Source: Oligosphaera ethanolica
GTDB taxonomy: Bacteria; Verrucomicrobiota; Lentisphaeria; Oligosphaerales; Oligosphaeraceae
Assembly: GCF_030814695.1 (NCBI RefSeq)
Contig: NZ_JAUSVL010000001.1
Location: forward strand, 3,570,227-3,634,226
DNA length: 64,000 nucleotides
Direction: 5' to 3'
The position numbers and the translations under genes were made by a program. Shown here in pieces: positions 1 through 10,700 of the stretch. Below the pieces are notes generated by a model. It did not search any database, was not told the origin of the DNA, and was given only the letters and a program-made list of their open reading frames with translations. Position 1 is the stretch's first letter. The number at the start of each line of letters is the position of its first letter.

Positions 1-474
1 CCGACTGCGGCCAAAGAGGCCGAGGAACACGAACACATGTGGCGCTCTACCCAGGGCGACGCTCCGCCTTCGGCGTCGCTTGCCCTGGGCTGGTATGTTT
101 CGCGCTTTCAGCGCTTAAATGCCAACGGGATGATAGGTTTGCCGCCAGCCGGACAAAATGCCGCGGGACCAACGGGTATCAATGACGGACCGATTAGCCG
201 CCAATCTGTCGGGACGCATGGCTGCGCGTCCCTGGCGAGTGCGGCATACCATCGCCGCGAAGCGGCAGAAGCGCTTTCAGCGCTTAAATGCCAACGGGAT
301 GATAGGTTTGCCGCCAGTTGGAAAAAATGCCGCGGGAATAACGGCTGGCATGGCGGGCAGGAATATGGCTTCATGGCTAAAAAAATGTGTTTTGGGCGAG
401 GAGAAAATGGTTTGTTGGGGTACCTTATGCAATCGGGTTAGGGGGCTCCCCCTCCCTATGGGGTGATAACATGA
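1..474. repeat. Repeat-bearing non-coding region with a 67-bp direct repeat
   Basis: No convincing gene lies here. Two copies of a 67-bp sequence occur at 102-168 and 271-337 (both begin GCGCTTTCAGCGCTTAAATG and differ at only a few bases). A GC-rich stem-loop (CCAGGGCGACGC ... GCCCTGG) lies at about 50-91. The open frames crossing the repeats on both strands encode the same peptide twice and look like artefacts of the repeat. It resembles the other dispersed intergenic repeats of this window. The segment is the upstream region of the helicase-methyltransferase operon, so its promoter should be here, but I see no clear one. Confidence 0.7.
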
Positions 475-486
475 TTGGAGAGACAC

Positions 487-3400
487 ATGAGCATTGAACG
501 GCTGCTTGCCTGGGATAAAGAGTCCGTTAACCACATGGGCGCATTCCTCGGTGATCAAATTAGGAACTGCGACAGCATCGATATCCTGACTGGATATTTC
601 TATGCAAATGGCCTGGAGGCGATTACTGAGGCCATCTCCGAGCATCGGGATAAGAAGCTGACGTTGCGGATTTTGGTCGGCATGGATGCGGACATAAGTA
701 CCCGTGGGCTGGTTTACGCTTTATATAGTAGAGAACATAAACAGTTCCCCACAGAGCTAATAAAGGATACCCTGCAGAAAATTGAAGCGCAGCTTACCGA
801 GGCGGACGAGAACTACCAATTACCCTATGATGTGTCGAAGATTGAAATTTGTGTCCGAAGGACCAAAGAGAAAAATCATTCCAAGGTCTATCTGCTGGGG
901 GGAAAATCATTTACTTGCGGCAGCAGCAATTTGACTAAGGACGGCCTGAGCAGGCGACATGAATGCAACGTCCATGTGAAGGACCAGGCGCTTACTCGCG
1001 AGGTGCAGGATAAATTCGAGGAGCTATGGGCGTCATCACTGCCCATTGACGTTTTTACCGACCAGACCGGTGATGGCGAAGGAACCGGCCCGTCCGAAGA
1101 CAGCAAAGACACGACAAGGCCATGGACTGTTTTCGATGCCTACATGAAAATCATGCACGAGTACCTGAAGGGAAAGGAGCCGGAGGCAGAGCTTAGCGAG
1201 AAAATAAAGAGCATCGTCACCCAGGCGACGTATTTTGACAAAGACGGCAATGAGCAGCCGTTCACATCGTATTATTACCAGACCAAAGGGGTTGCTGATG
1301 CGTACAAGATCCTTCAGCAATATGGCGGTGTGATCATCGCGGATGTCGTCGGTTTGGGCAAAACCGTCATGGCTTCGGCGTTGGCCAGCATGCTCGACGG
1401 ACCGGGTATGATTATTGCTCCAGCACATTTGCTGAAGGGTGAGGACTCCTGGGAAACTTACCTCGGGCGCAAGAATGGCAACGATACGAGCAAGCCTCTT
1501 GGATTTGCCCTCACGCCAAAAGGTTGGTCTGCCCATTCCATGGACGAAAGCAAGCTGACCGACCTTCGTGAATTTAAGGCAGCAAGGACCCTGATCATTG
1601 ACGAGGCGCATAATTTCCGCAATCCGAATACTGCTCTCTATGATGGTATGTCGGCTGCGCTCAACCAATCACCGAAGAACATCATCTTTTTGTCAGCGAC
1701 CCCATTTAACAACTCACCGAAAGACTTGGAGTCACTGGTGAAGCTGTTCCCTGCTGAAAGAATCCAAAGTGTCCGTGACACGCTCACCAACCACGTTGGA
1801 AAGTATGAAAAGGAACTTATAGAATGGAAAAGCCTCCGGGCAGATAAAATCGCACAGCTAAAAAAGCAGGAGACCATTTCGGACGAGATGCTAAAAGACT
1901 TAGAGAATTCTGCAGACAAGCTCCAGGCTTTGGGACGCGAAATTAAAAATGTTGTCATGCCCTTGATCATGCGACGCAATAGAATTGACCTGAAGGAGAC
2001 ACCAGAATTCTGGGCAGATATTGCGGGCAAGATGCCGGTAGAGATGCCCCCCGTCAATTTCAGCGTACGTCTGGATGACAGTCAGATTGATTTTTACAAT
2101 GCCATTCTGCAAAAATACTTTGGGGGCGAATGCCAGTTTGCTGGAACGATATATCATCCACATGATTACACAGAGAGTAAAGGCGACAGAGACTCAGAGC
2201 GGCAGAACAATTTGCGTGATATGATTCGCCGCATTGTGGTCGCCCGCTGGGAGAGTTCCCCATACGCGTTCCAAAAAACCTTGGACAAGCTGATTCAGAA
2301 TCATCGAACCGCCTTGGAGTATTTGGACAAATACGGCGTGTTGATCGGCAATGCGTCAATGATCAAGCAGCTCAAGAGAAAAAAGAATATCACTGAGGGC
2401 GAAATCGAGGAGCTGGGTGATAGCGACAGCATTGAAAGCAATACCAGTACCTTAACTTGGGAACAATTATGTGACATGCTGCAAAAGCCCGGAGTAGAGA
2501 CCATCTACGTTACTGCCGGGATATCCTTAGCCCATCGCGAACAAATTGATAGACTGACTCAAACCGACAAACAGAAAAAACCAACGTTAGTTCTTAACGG
2601 CAAATTTCTAAGTGACCTTAAGGATGACGCGGCGCTTCTCGAACAAATTAGACGTGAATTTAAGCCCGCTGATTATTGTGGCGTGGAAAAAGATAAGAAA
2701 CTTGCCAAAATGCTCGAGGTAGTTGCAGCGATACAAGAAAATGACGATACCTTTTCTAAGATGATCCGAGAGCAAGCTTTCCCAGAAAACCTGAAACTTG
2801 ACGACACCCAGGAAACGACCAGTGCTGCGAATAATCCCCGCAAGGTCATCATTTTCACTTCCTATGCTGACACGGCTGAATACATTGCCAGTGCGCTAGA
2901 TCAACAGGGGCGGTGTAGGGACAAGTATCTTTTCTTTGTCGGCTCAACCGATGCAGCCAGGAAAGCCTCACGAGAGGCGATACGTGCCGCTTTCAAGCAT
3001 GACGAAATGGACGCTCTGAGCACAGACAAAATGATTCTGGTCTGTACGGATGTCCTTTCAGAGGGCGTCAATCTGAACCAGGCACGGGTCGTGATCAATT
3101 ATGACCTGACTTACAATCCCGTCCGTGTTATCCAGCGTGTCGGCCGTATCAACCGCATTCGCGGTAAGGCCTTTGATAAAATATTCAAGGTTAACTTTTT
3201 CCCGACTGACAAAGGTGAGCAGGAAACTCACGTCAGAGATTATGCCGTCCATAAAATGCAGATGATTCACGAAATCATGGGCATGGATGCGCAAATGATA
3301 TCGCTGGACGAAACGCCCGGAAAGACCCAGCTTGTCCATGCTGGAAGCAGCTGCGAAGCCGATAACGATGAGACAAAAATACGCACGCTTTTTGAGTATG

Positions 3401-4044
3401 GACTGTTGCTTGAATGTGGGGCTAATCCTCAAACAAGAAAAGAATACCAAGCTGCAATAAATCAATGGCCTGAATTCCAGGGAATAGTAAGTGCAAATCA
3501 GCAAGGGATGTACCTGTTTTTGAACAAATTTGGAATTCCGGTGCATTACATTGGTCTGTCTGACAAAGATGACAATAATCATTACAGCCCAAAAAACTGT
3601 TATCAGGCATTGCAGGAAATGCTTGGCATGGCTGATGACAAAGATATGAATCAAAAGAAACTTTTTGACACCCGGACATTATTACCCATGAAACCTTTTC
3701 TTGATTCTTACGAAGGTATATTGCAAGGGTACACTAATCAAAATATTACACGTGCTCTGACAGAGCAAGAAAAAAAGTATGGTCGTCTATTTGCGGAGAA
3801 TGAGGATCAATTAGATGCCTTATTCCCAGGCAATTCCGGCATCAAAAAAAAGATTCTGGATTATTTTATCAATCACTCACCAAAATTTGTTAAGCAGATG
3901 ATTAAAGATATCAAAGATGGTAATAAGCAGTCAATTCTTGACTCTCTGCCAAAAGACTTTGAAACGAAACAGGCACAAAAATATGAAATTACTTTTGTAG
4001 CCACCCTGGTTTCTCCTATCACTGCACAAGAGGTTAAATCATGA
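487..4044 (+). CDS. PLD-nuclease/SNF2-family helicase fusion (putative defence protein)
   Basis: Predicted 1185-residue DNA translocase fused to a phospholipase D-type nuclease. Residues 1-180 form the PLD part, with H131-S132-K133 followed by G-S-S-N at 145-148, the catalytic HxK-type motif. The helicase core follows: Walker A (V-G-L-G-K-T, about 288-293), DEAH box at 372-375, S-A-T-P-F-N-N motif III, and a C-terminal lobe with V-I-I-F-T-S-Y and the Q-R-V-G-R-I-N-R-I motif VI. ATG 487 is preferred over the in-frame TTG at 475 because GGAGAGA at 477-483 is correctly spaced for it. The stop overlaps the methyltransferase start by 4 bp (ATGA), indicating translational coupling. The 3' third is more AT-rich than its surroundings. 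Such fusions are known mainly from defence loci; the exact system is not recognised. Confidence 0.9.
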   Translation: MSIERLLAWDKESVNHMGAFLGDQIRNCDSIDILTGYFYANGLEAITEAISEHRDKKLTLRILVGMDADISTRGLVYALYSREHKQFPTELIKDTLQKIEAQLTEADENYQLPYDVSKIEICVRRTKEKNHSKVYLLGGKSFTCGSSNLTKDGLSRRHECNVHVKDQALTREVQDKFEELWASSLPIDVFTDQTGDGEGTGPSEDSKDTTRPWTVFDAYMKIMHEYLKGKEPEAELSEKIKSIVTQATYFDKDGNEQPFTSYYYQTKGVADAYKILQQYGGVIIADVVGLGKTVMASALASMLDGPGMIIAPAHLLKGEDSWETYLGRKNGNDTSKPLGFALTPKGWSAHSMDESKLTDLREFKAARTLIIDEAHNFRNPNTALYDGMSAALNQSPKNIIFLSATPFNNSPKDLESLVKLFPAERIQSVRDTLTNHVGKYEKELIEWKSLRADKIAQLKKQETISDEMLKDLENSADKLQALGREIKNVVMPLIMRRNRIDLKETPEFWADIAGKMPVEMPPVNFSVRLDDSQIDFYNAILQKYFGGECQFAGTIYHPHDYTESKGDRDSERQNNLRDMIRRIVVARWESSPYAFQKTLDKLIQNHRTALEYLDKYGVLIGNASMIKQLKRKKNITEGEIEELGDSDSIESNTSTLTWEQLCDMLQKPGVETIYVTAGISLAHREQIDRLTQTDKQKKPTLVLNGKFLSDLKDDAALLEQIRREFKPADYCGVEKDKKLAKMLEVVAAIQENDDTFSKMIREQAFPENLKLDDTQETTSAANNPRKVIIFTSYADTAEYIASALDQQGRCRDKYLFFVGSTDAARKASREAIRAAFKHDEMDALSTDKMILVCTDVLSEGVNLNQARVVINYDLTYNPVRVIQRVGRINRIRGKAFDKIFKVNFFPTDKGEQETHVRDYAVHKMQMIHEIMGMDAQMISLDETPGKTQLVHAGSSCEADNDETKIRTLFEYGLLLECGANPQTRKEYQAAINQWPEFQGIVSANQQGMYLFLNKFGIPVHYIGLSDKDDNNHYSPKNCYQALQEMLGMADDKDMNQKKLFDTRTLLPMKPFLDSYEGILQGYTNQNITRALTEQEKKYGRLFAENEDQLDALFPGNSGIKKKILDYFINHSPKFVKQMIKDIKDGNKQSILDSLPKDFETKQAQKYEITFVATLVSPITAQEVKS

Positions 4045-7000
4045 GCAACGACTTAGACATTTCAATTTACACCTCCTTTCAAGCAAAACCCAGCCAGAAA
4101 GATCGTGCATTTGCAGGATTGAACGATTTTCTCTCAGAAAAATGTCGTGATTTTTTACCATATAATGATCAACTGCAAGCATTTAACAAAGATAATAAAT
4201 ATGGTTTTGCATATCTCAATAAAATTGGCTGCATGCCATTGGATAGTGACAAGGCCTTTTATGTATACTATGTCCGTATAAATGGAGATTTAAACGAACG
4301 ATCATGTCGACGAAATCAGTACGAATTTGCAAAGGAAATCATAGGTTTATCCAAAATTTTTCAATGGAATGCATGGATGGTAAACAAGGGCAAAGAATGG
4401 ACAATCTCGAAATATGCCTTGTTTATTTTCGCGGATGAACATAACCGCTTCCGCTTCAGTTTGGTGGAAGTCCTGAATCCTAACGAGGAGGCGCCTAAAC
4501 GCTATCGGCGTTACACGTTCTTTGTGGACCCGGCGCAGACTAACCGCACCTTCAAAGAGCGCATGGCCAAGCCGTGGACGTCATTCGAGGACCTCAAAGA
4601 CGCATTCTCGGTGGAGAGACTGAGCAAGGAATTCTTTGACAAGTACAAGGAGATCTATCTGAAATTTGTCGCGGCGGCGAATGACGAACCGACTACGCCT
4701 GGACATTTTAAAACTGCATTCCCTGAAAATAGTGATAAGGCCATTCGCGACTATGTCAAGAAAATGATGGGGCGTTTGGTTTTTCTGCAGTTCTTACAGA
4801 AAAAGGGCTGGCTGGGAGTGAAGGAAGGCGACGCATGGGGCACTGGAGATAAACAGTATCTACTCCATCTCTTTCACTCAAAGCCTGAAAATAATCGAGG
4901 AAATTTTCTTGAAGAGGTTCTTGAAAAACTTTTTTTTGAAACCTTGAATATTGATCGTTCAGCCAGTGGCGATTTGGCAGATGATGTATTGTCTTCTGAC
5001 TATGACTACGCCATCCGCATTCCGTATCTAAATGGTGGTCTTTTTGACAAGGACGAAGCAGATAAACTCACGATTAAGTTTGTCAGTGCTGCCAGGCTGT
5101 ATCAGGAATTGTTTGACACATTTGAACGCTTCAACTTCACCGTCGATGAAAATGCTTCCGATGACGCAGACATTGGCGTTGACCCGGAAATGCTTGGGCA
5201 TATCTTTGAAAATCTGTTGGAGGACAATAAGGACAAGGGCGCATTTTATACTCCAAAGGAAATTGTTGAGTATATGTGCCAAGAGTCCTTGATTGCCTAT
5301 TTGGGTGATACACCGGCCATTCGTCAGCTCGTTCAGAATCAGGACGCTGCTGAGATTGCTGCGGTTGACAAACCCGCGTTGCTGGAAAAACTACGGAGCG
5401 TGAAGATATGCGATCCCGCCATTGGTTCGGGCGCTTTCCCAATGGGCCTGTTGAATCTTCTGCTCAATGTGCGTTCCGCGCTTGAAGACATGGAGGACAC
5501 GTCTGCGGCGCGCGTCAAGGCCAAACAGGATATTATCCTCAACAACATTTACGGCGTTGATATTGAGGCCGGCGCCATAGACATCGCTCGACTGCGCTTT
5601 TGGCTGTCCATTGTCGTCGACGCCCAAGCGCCAATACCCCTGCCATACTTTGACTATAAATTCATGCAGGGAAATAGCCTGCTTGAGTCTTTTATGGGCG
5701 TCGATTTGAGCAGGATTGATCCTATTAGTGGCAATTATCGGCCCATGGAATACTCCAATGTTGCAAATCCCACTATGGTCGCGGAAGGCAGTGCCACCAA
5801 ACAGCAAATATTAGACATTTACGATGAAGGAACTACTGTCTGCAGTATTGTTTTTGATATACGGCAATACTATTCTGAAGCTCATGCCGATAAACGGGAA
5901 AAACTTCGCGAAGACATTCACCAGAAGGTACTTACTTTTATTAATAAATCGGTCGACAACAAATTCGATATAACAGCAAGTAAACGAGAAGAGATTAAAC
6001 GTATAGCAGCAGAGGTAAAACTGGGAAATGCACCCTTTACACTTTGGCATCTTTATTTCGCCGACGTGTTTGCAAAAGGCGGCTTTGATATCGTGATTGG
6101 GAATCCACCGTACGTATCAACAAAAGGGCGTGATCTCAACGATAATGCGAATTTAGAAGATGCGTATGGCTTTGCTGATGACCTCTATTCTCACTTCGTT
6201 TTTCTGGGCTATAATTTGTTAAACGACAATGGCATTCAGACCATGATTACCTCAGATACATATTTCACCACACTGACCAAGAAAAGGCTCCGCGAAAAAA
6301 TACTGAAAAACACCCTTTTGCAACTTGTGCATTGGGGGCATGATATATTCGAAACTGCAATGGTTTCTACAGCTACTTTCATTTCGCAAAAAAAGCCCCC
6401 GGCAAAAAATGATACCCTGAAAATTATTGATGTCAAAGGAAGAAAAGCGCTGTCTGATGCTTCGGTTTTTACTTTAAAGCAAGATATTTTCAACTCCTCA
6501 ATCAATGGAGCTTTTTTTGTCCCACATAAACTGAATTGCACTATTAATGACAAATTTTTAAAAAAACATGCTGCTTTGCTTGCTGAATGGTGGGATAAAA
6601 TAGTAACAAGTCAAAAAACCGTTTCAAACTCGAATGATCTTGTTTCATATCGTAAAAATCTTAAAACAGGTAATTGTACTCTTTTAGGCATGGTTTCAGA
6701 CGGTGGAGTGGGATTACAAACCGGCGACAACGGCCGTTTTGTCGGTGTTTTGTCAACATCAAAAATTGCAAAGCGGATACGTCTATCACGGGTAAAAAAA
6801 CTGCAAGAATTTAACAAAAAATACCATGCCAGTTTTTCGCTTTCGGACTCTGAAGAAGAAATTTGGAGGCTGTTTGATGGCATTAAGAACAACTATGGCC
6901 GCAGGGCATTCGGTAAAGGGTATTTATATCGAATCGTTCCCGATCATTTAATCGCGGATGTACATTCACTAACTGAGAAGGAAAAAGAAAACGGAATTAC

Positions 7001-7715
7001 GTCAGAGCGATCTTTTGTCCCCTATGACAAAGGCGACAAAGACGGCAATCGTTGGTACCTTGAAACGCCTTACGTTATCGACTGGAGTGAAAAAACCGTC
7101 TCCTTTTTAAAAACTAACTCTGGAAAAAAGGGCGCAGGAATGCCAGTCGTTCGAAATCCCCAATTTTTCTTCAAAGAGGGTTTTTGTTATAGCGACATAA
7201 AAACATTTTTCATACAGTGCCGTGCAAAAGGTATCTCAGTTCATGACGTTGCTAGCATGTCATTTTTTCCTGTTTGTGAAAAATTCCCCTATTATTATCT
7301 GATTACTTTAATCAATTCCCATATGACCGCGACTTTGATTTATAGCTTTCTAAATAACACGCCACATTTTCAAATTAATGATTGTCGCATGCTACCGATC
7401 ATTGTCCCGTCAGAAGAACAGCTTGGTAAGTGCAAAGAACTTTTTAATTCTGCAATTGCCATCCAGAAAGATTATTTTGCCAAGCGCTTGGATAGGACAA
7501 TGCGTGATGACAAATTGCGAGCCGTCCAAGATAAGGTTGACGCCTTTGTATACGGACTGTACGGCATAGAAACAACGGACTTCCTGAACCACACTAACAA
7601 GGTGTATTCGATCAAATCCGACAGCCTTGCCGCCAATCAGAATATTAGCGATAATATCGAAGATGAAGACGAAGACGAAGACCAAGTCGACGCCGCCGAC
7701 GATTTCCGCAATTGA
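4041..7715 (+). CDS. Large Eco57I/PglX-type N6-adenine DNA methyltransferase
   Basis: 1224-residue class I SAM-dependent methyltransferase. F-Y-T-P is near residue 402, motif I D-P-A-I-G-S-G-A-F near 458, the acidic D-I-E motif follows, and catalytic N-P-P-Y lies near 688. This order with a long C-terminal half, probably target recognition, is that of type IIG and BREX PglX-like enzymes that modify adenine N6. About 400 residues precede the methyltransferase core, and I see no clear PD-(D/E)xK site in them. The C-terminus is strongly acidic (alternating E and D). The start overlaps the upstream helicase by 4 bp and only 9 bp separate its stop from the second helicase. It probably modifies host DNA while the PLD/helicase proteins attack unmodified DNA. 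Most of the gene is AT-rich, suggesting transfer. Confidence 0.9.
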   Translation: MSNDLDISIYTSFQAKPSQKDRAFAGLNDFLSEKCRDFLPYNDQLQAFNKDNKYGFAYLNKIGCMPLDSDKAFYVYYVRINGDLNERSCRRNQYEFAKEIIGLSKIFQWNAWMVNKGKEWTISKYALFIFADEHNRFRFSLVEVLNPNEEAPKRYRRYTFFVDPAQTNRTFKERMAKPWTSFEDLKDAFSVERLSKEFFDKYKEIYLKFVAAANDEPTTPGHFKTAFPENSDKAIRDYVKKMMGRLVFLQFLQKKGWLGVKEGDAWGTGDKQYLLHLFHSKPENNRGNFLEEVLEKLFFETLNIDRSASGDLADDVLSSDYDYAIRIPYLNGGLFDKDEADKLTIKFVSAARLYQELFDTFERFNFTVDENASDDADIGVDPEMLGHIFENLLEDNKDKGAFYTPKEIVEYMCQESLIAYLGDTPAIRQLVQNQDAAEIAAVDKPALLEKLRSVKICDPAIGSGAFPMGLLNLLLNVRSALEDMEDTSAARVKAKQDIILNNIYGVDIEAGAIDIARLRFWLSIVVDAQAPIPLPYFDYKFMQGNSLLESFMGVDLSRIDPISGNYRPMEYSNVANPTMVAEGSATKQQILDIYDEGTTVCSIVFDIRQYYSEAHADKREKLREDIHQKVLTFINKSVDNKFDITASKREEIKRIAAEVKLGNAPFTLWHLYFADVFAKGGFDIVIGNPPYVSTKGRDLNDNANLEDAYGFADDLYSHFVFLGYNLLNDNGIQTMITSDTYFTTLTKKRLREKILKNTLLQLVHWGHDIFETAMVSTATFISQKKPPAKNDTLKIIDVKGRKALSDASVFTLKQDIFNSSINGAFFVPHKLNCTINDKFLKKHAALLAEWWDKIVTSQKTVSNSNDLVSYRKNLKTGNCTLLGMVSDGGVGLQTGDNGRFVGVLSTSKIAKRIRLSRVKKLQEFNKKYHASFSLSDSEEEIWRLFDGIKNNYGRRAFGKGYLYRIVPDHLIADVHSLTEKEKENGITSERSFVPYDKGDKDGNRWYLETPYVIDWSEKTVSFLKTNSGKKGAGMPVVRNPQFFFKEGFCYSDIKTFFIQCRAKGISVHDVASMSFFPVCEKFPYYYLITLINSHMTATLIYSFLNNTPHFQINDCRMLPIIVPSEEQLGKCKELFNSAIAIQKDYFAKRLDRTMRDDKLRAVQDKVDAFVYGLYGIETTDFLNHTNKVYSIKSDSLAANQNISDNIEDEDEDEDQVDAADDFRN

Positions 7716-7724
7716 GTCCCCGCC

Positions 7725-10700
7725 ATGTCCTTATTGATTACTCACAAGCACGGCAAGTTATTGCGTGATCAGCTCTTAGAGCTCTGCAGTCAGAGTTCCG
7801 AGATCAAGGTCTTGGTAGGCTTTTTCTATTTTTCGGGGATCAGGGCCTTGTATCAGGCCTTGACGGCCAGTCCCCAGGTCAGGTTGCGGATATTGGTTGG
7901 TACCGAGATAGAGATGGTGATGGACCGGGTGGTCGAGTGCATCTTGACCGAGCAGGACGACTTTGGCAATGAGCTGAGCTACTCCGACAATGAGCTACGC
8001 GGGCGTTATCTGGCCAGTTTGCGCAAAATGGCCAATGCGCCGGAGTTTGACAAGGAGAGTTTCCATAGCCGCCTGGGCTATTTCATTGAAATGCTGCAGG
8101 CCGATCGCCTGGTGATCCGCAAAACCCGTGGAGAAAACCGCGAAAAGCTGTTTTTGTTTGATTTGAGCGGCGATGACGGCCTTCTCAAGCAGTACTCCTG
8201 GGTGACTGGCAGCAGCAACTTCACGATGCCCGGGCTGACAACGGAGAGCGACATCGACATCCGTATCAGCGACGAGGGCGGCGAGGACGTCAACGAAGTC
8301 TTTGAGGAGCTTTGGCGCAACTCGGTGACGCTGACTGAAGACCCGCCGACCAAGCAGGCGATACTGGACATCTTTGCCAACGAGTCCATGCTGGCGGCGG
8401 TGACGCCATTTGAGGCGTATATTCTGGCCCTGCAGAGCTACCTCGATTTGCAGACCCAGGTCAATGCCCCGGAGCGCCTGTGGGCGCTGCTGGAGCGCGC
8501 GGGCTATCGCCGTTACCGCTATCAGATGGATGCCGTGCGACAGGCGCTGACCATCATCCGGGAATACCACGGCGTGTTGCTGGCGGACGTCGTCGGTCTG
8601 GGCAAGAGCGTGATTGCCAGCCTGCTGGCGCGCGGCCTCGGCAAGCGCGGCATCATCATTGCGCCGCCCGGGCTGATCGGCGAAGCCGGCAAGGCCAAGG
8701 GCGGCTGGCGGGACTACAAAAAGGAATTCCACCTCGATGGCTTTGAGATCTTCTCCTGCGGCAAGCTGGATGCGGCGCTGGAATACGTCAATACCGACGG
8801 CGACTGCGAGGTGGTGATTGTCGATGAAGCACATCGCTTCAAGAATCAGGACACCCAGGATTACGAGACTCTGAGCAACATCTGTCGCGGGCGGCTGGTC
8901 ATCCTGCTCACGGCGACGCCGTTCAACAACCGCCCGGCTGATATCTTCTCGTTGCTGAAGCTGTTCATCGTCCCCAACCGCTCCATGATCACCCTGGACA
9001 ACCACCTGGCCAGCCGCTTTGATACTTATGACCGGCTGTTCCGCCTGCTCAGCGATGTCCAGAAATTCCACCGTAGCAAAGACCCGGCAAAAGTCGTCAA
9101 GGCCCAAAAAGCCTACATGCAGCTCTGCAAGATATTCCTGGGCAACATGCCGGACACAGAGGGCGACTTTGACCTCGGGTTGGTACACACGTGGTCAAAG
9201 CGGATGTCGCAGGAAATCAGGCACATACTGGAGCCGGTGATCATCCGTCGGAACCGCATTGACCTGCGCAATGACCCGGACTACAAAGACGAGGTCAAGG
9301 AACTCTCCGACATGATGCCGCCCGTGGAGCAATTCTTCGAGCTGAGCCCGGAGCAGTCGGCCTTCTACGACCAGGTCATCAATGAAATATTCTGCGAGGA
9401 CGGCCAGTTCAAGGGGGCGATCTACCGGCCCTTCGCCTACGAACAGAAGCCCGCACAAGAACTCGATGCGGAAGGCAACCGCGAATTGATGCTGCAGACC
9501 AACTTGTATGACTTCATGCGCCGCCTGCTTGTCCGCCGCTTTGAGAGCTCCTTCGGTGCCTTTGCTCAGAGCCTGGAGAATTTTCTGACAGTGCATAACA
9601 AAGCGCTGACGTTTATCGAGAAGAGCAACAAGTTCATTCTGGATCGCAAGCTGCTGGAACGCATTTACTCGGCGGACGAAGAGGTCATTGCCGAAGCCTT
9701 GGGCAACTACGAGACCATGCTGGAAACCCAGGTGATGCCCAAAAACAACAAAGTCTACCTGGTGAACAAATTTGCCCAGAAGGATCAGTTTCTGGCGGAC
9801 ATCCGTTCTGACATCGACTTGTTTGTCATGCTCATTGAGCGGGTCGGGAAATTGTCCCTGGCCACACATGATCCCAAGGCCGCCTGCCTGGCCCGTACGT
9901 TGCTGACGGTCGTCAATGGCGTCCACCACGATTTGCCGCCTGCAGACGGCGAGCCCGTGCGGAAAGTCATTGTCTTCTCCGAATACATTGATACCATTCG
10001 GCACTTGACCAAGTACCTGGCGGACAAATTGCCGGGCAGATGCATTTCTGTGCAGGGCAATGTGTCGGCGGGCCAGGCCGACGATATCGAAAAGAATTTT
10101 GACGCGGCCTACAAGGGCCGCCAAGAAAATACCTGCCAGGTCTTGCTGACGACGGACAAGATGTCAGAAGGGCATAACCTGAATCGTGCTGGGCTGGTAA
10201 TCAACTACGACATTCCCTGGAATCCTACGCGCGTCATCCAGCGGGTGGGCCGCATCAACCGCATCGGCAAGAAGGTCTTCCAGAAGCTCTCTATCTTCAA
10301 TTTCTTCCCGACGGAACAAGGCGCCGACATCGCCAAAAGCCGGGAAATCGCCGCGGCCAAGATGTTTATGATCCACAACTCCATCGGTGAGGACGCGCAG
10401 ATCTTCGACATTGACGAAACGCCGGCCGCGTCCAGTCTTTACCAGAAGTTGCAGCAGAATCCAGAAGATAGCGAGCACGAGAGTTTTCTGACCAGCGTCA
10501 AACGGGAACTCGACCAGGTACGCCGTGAGCACCCGGAGCTGTTCGCGCGAGTTCAGCATCTACCGCCGCGCATCAAAACCGCCCGGGCGGCGGACAAGGA
10601 GTCCCTGATCCTTTTCAAACGCAAGGGACTGGGTTTATTCAGCCTGTACGTGGAGGACGAAAAGGAGCTGAAGACGACGTCCATGCCAGTGGAAGACGCC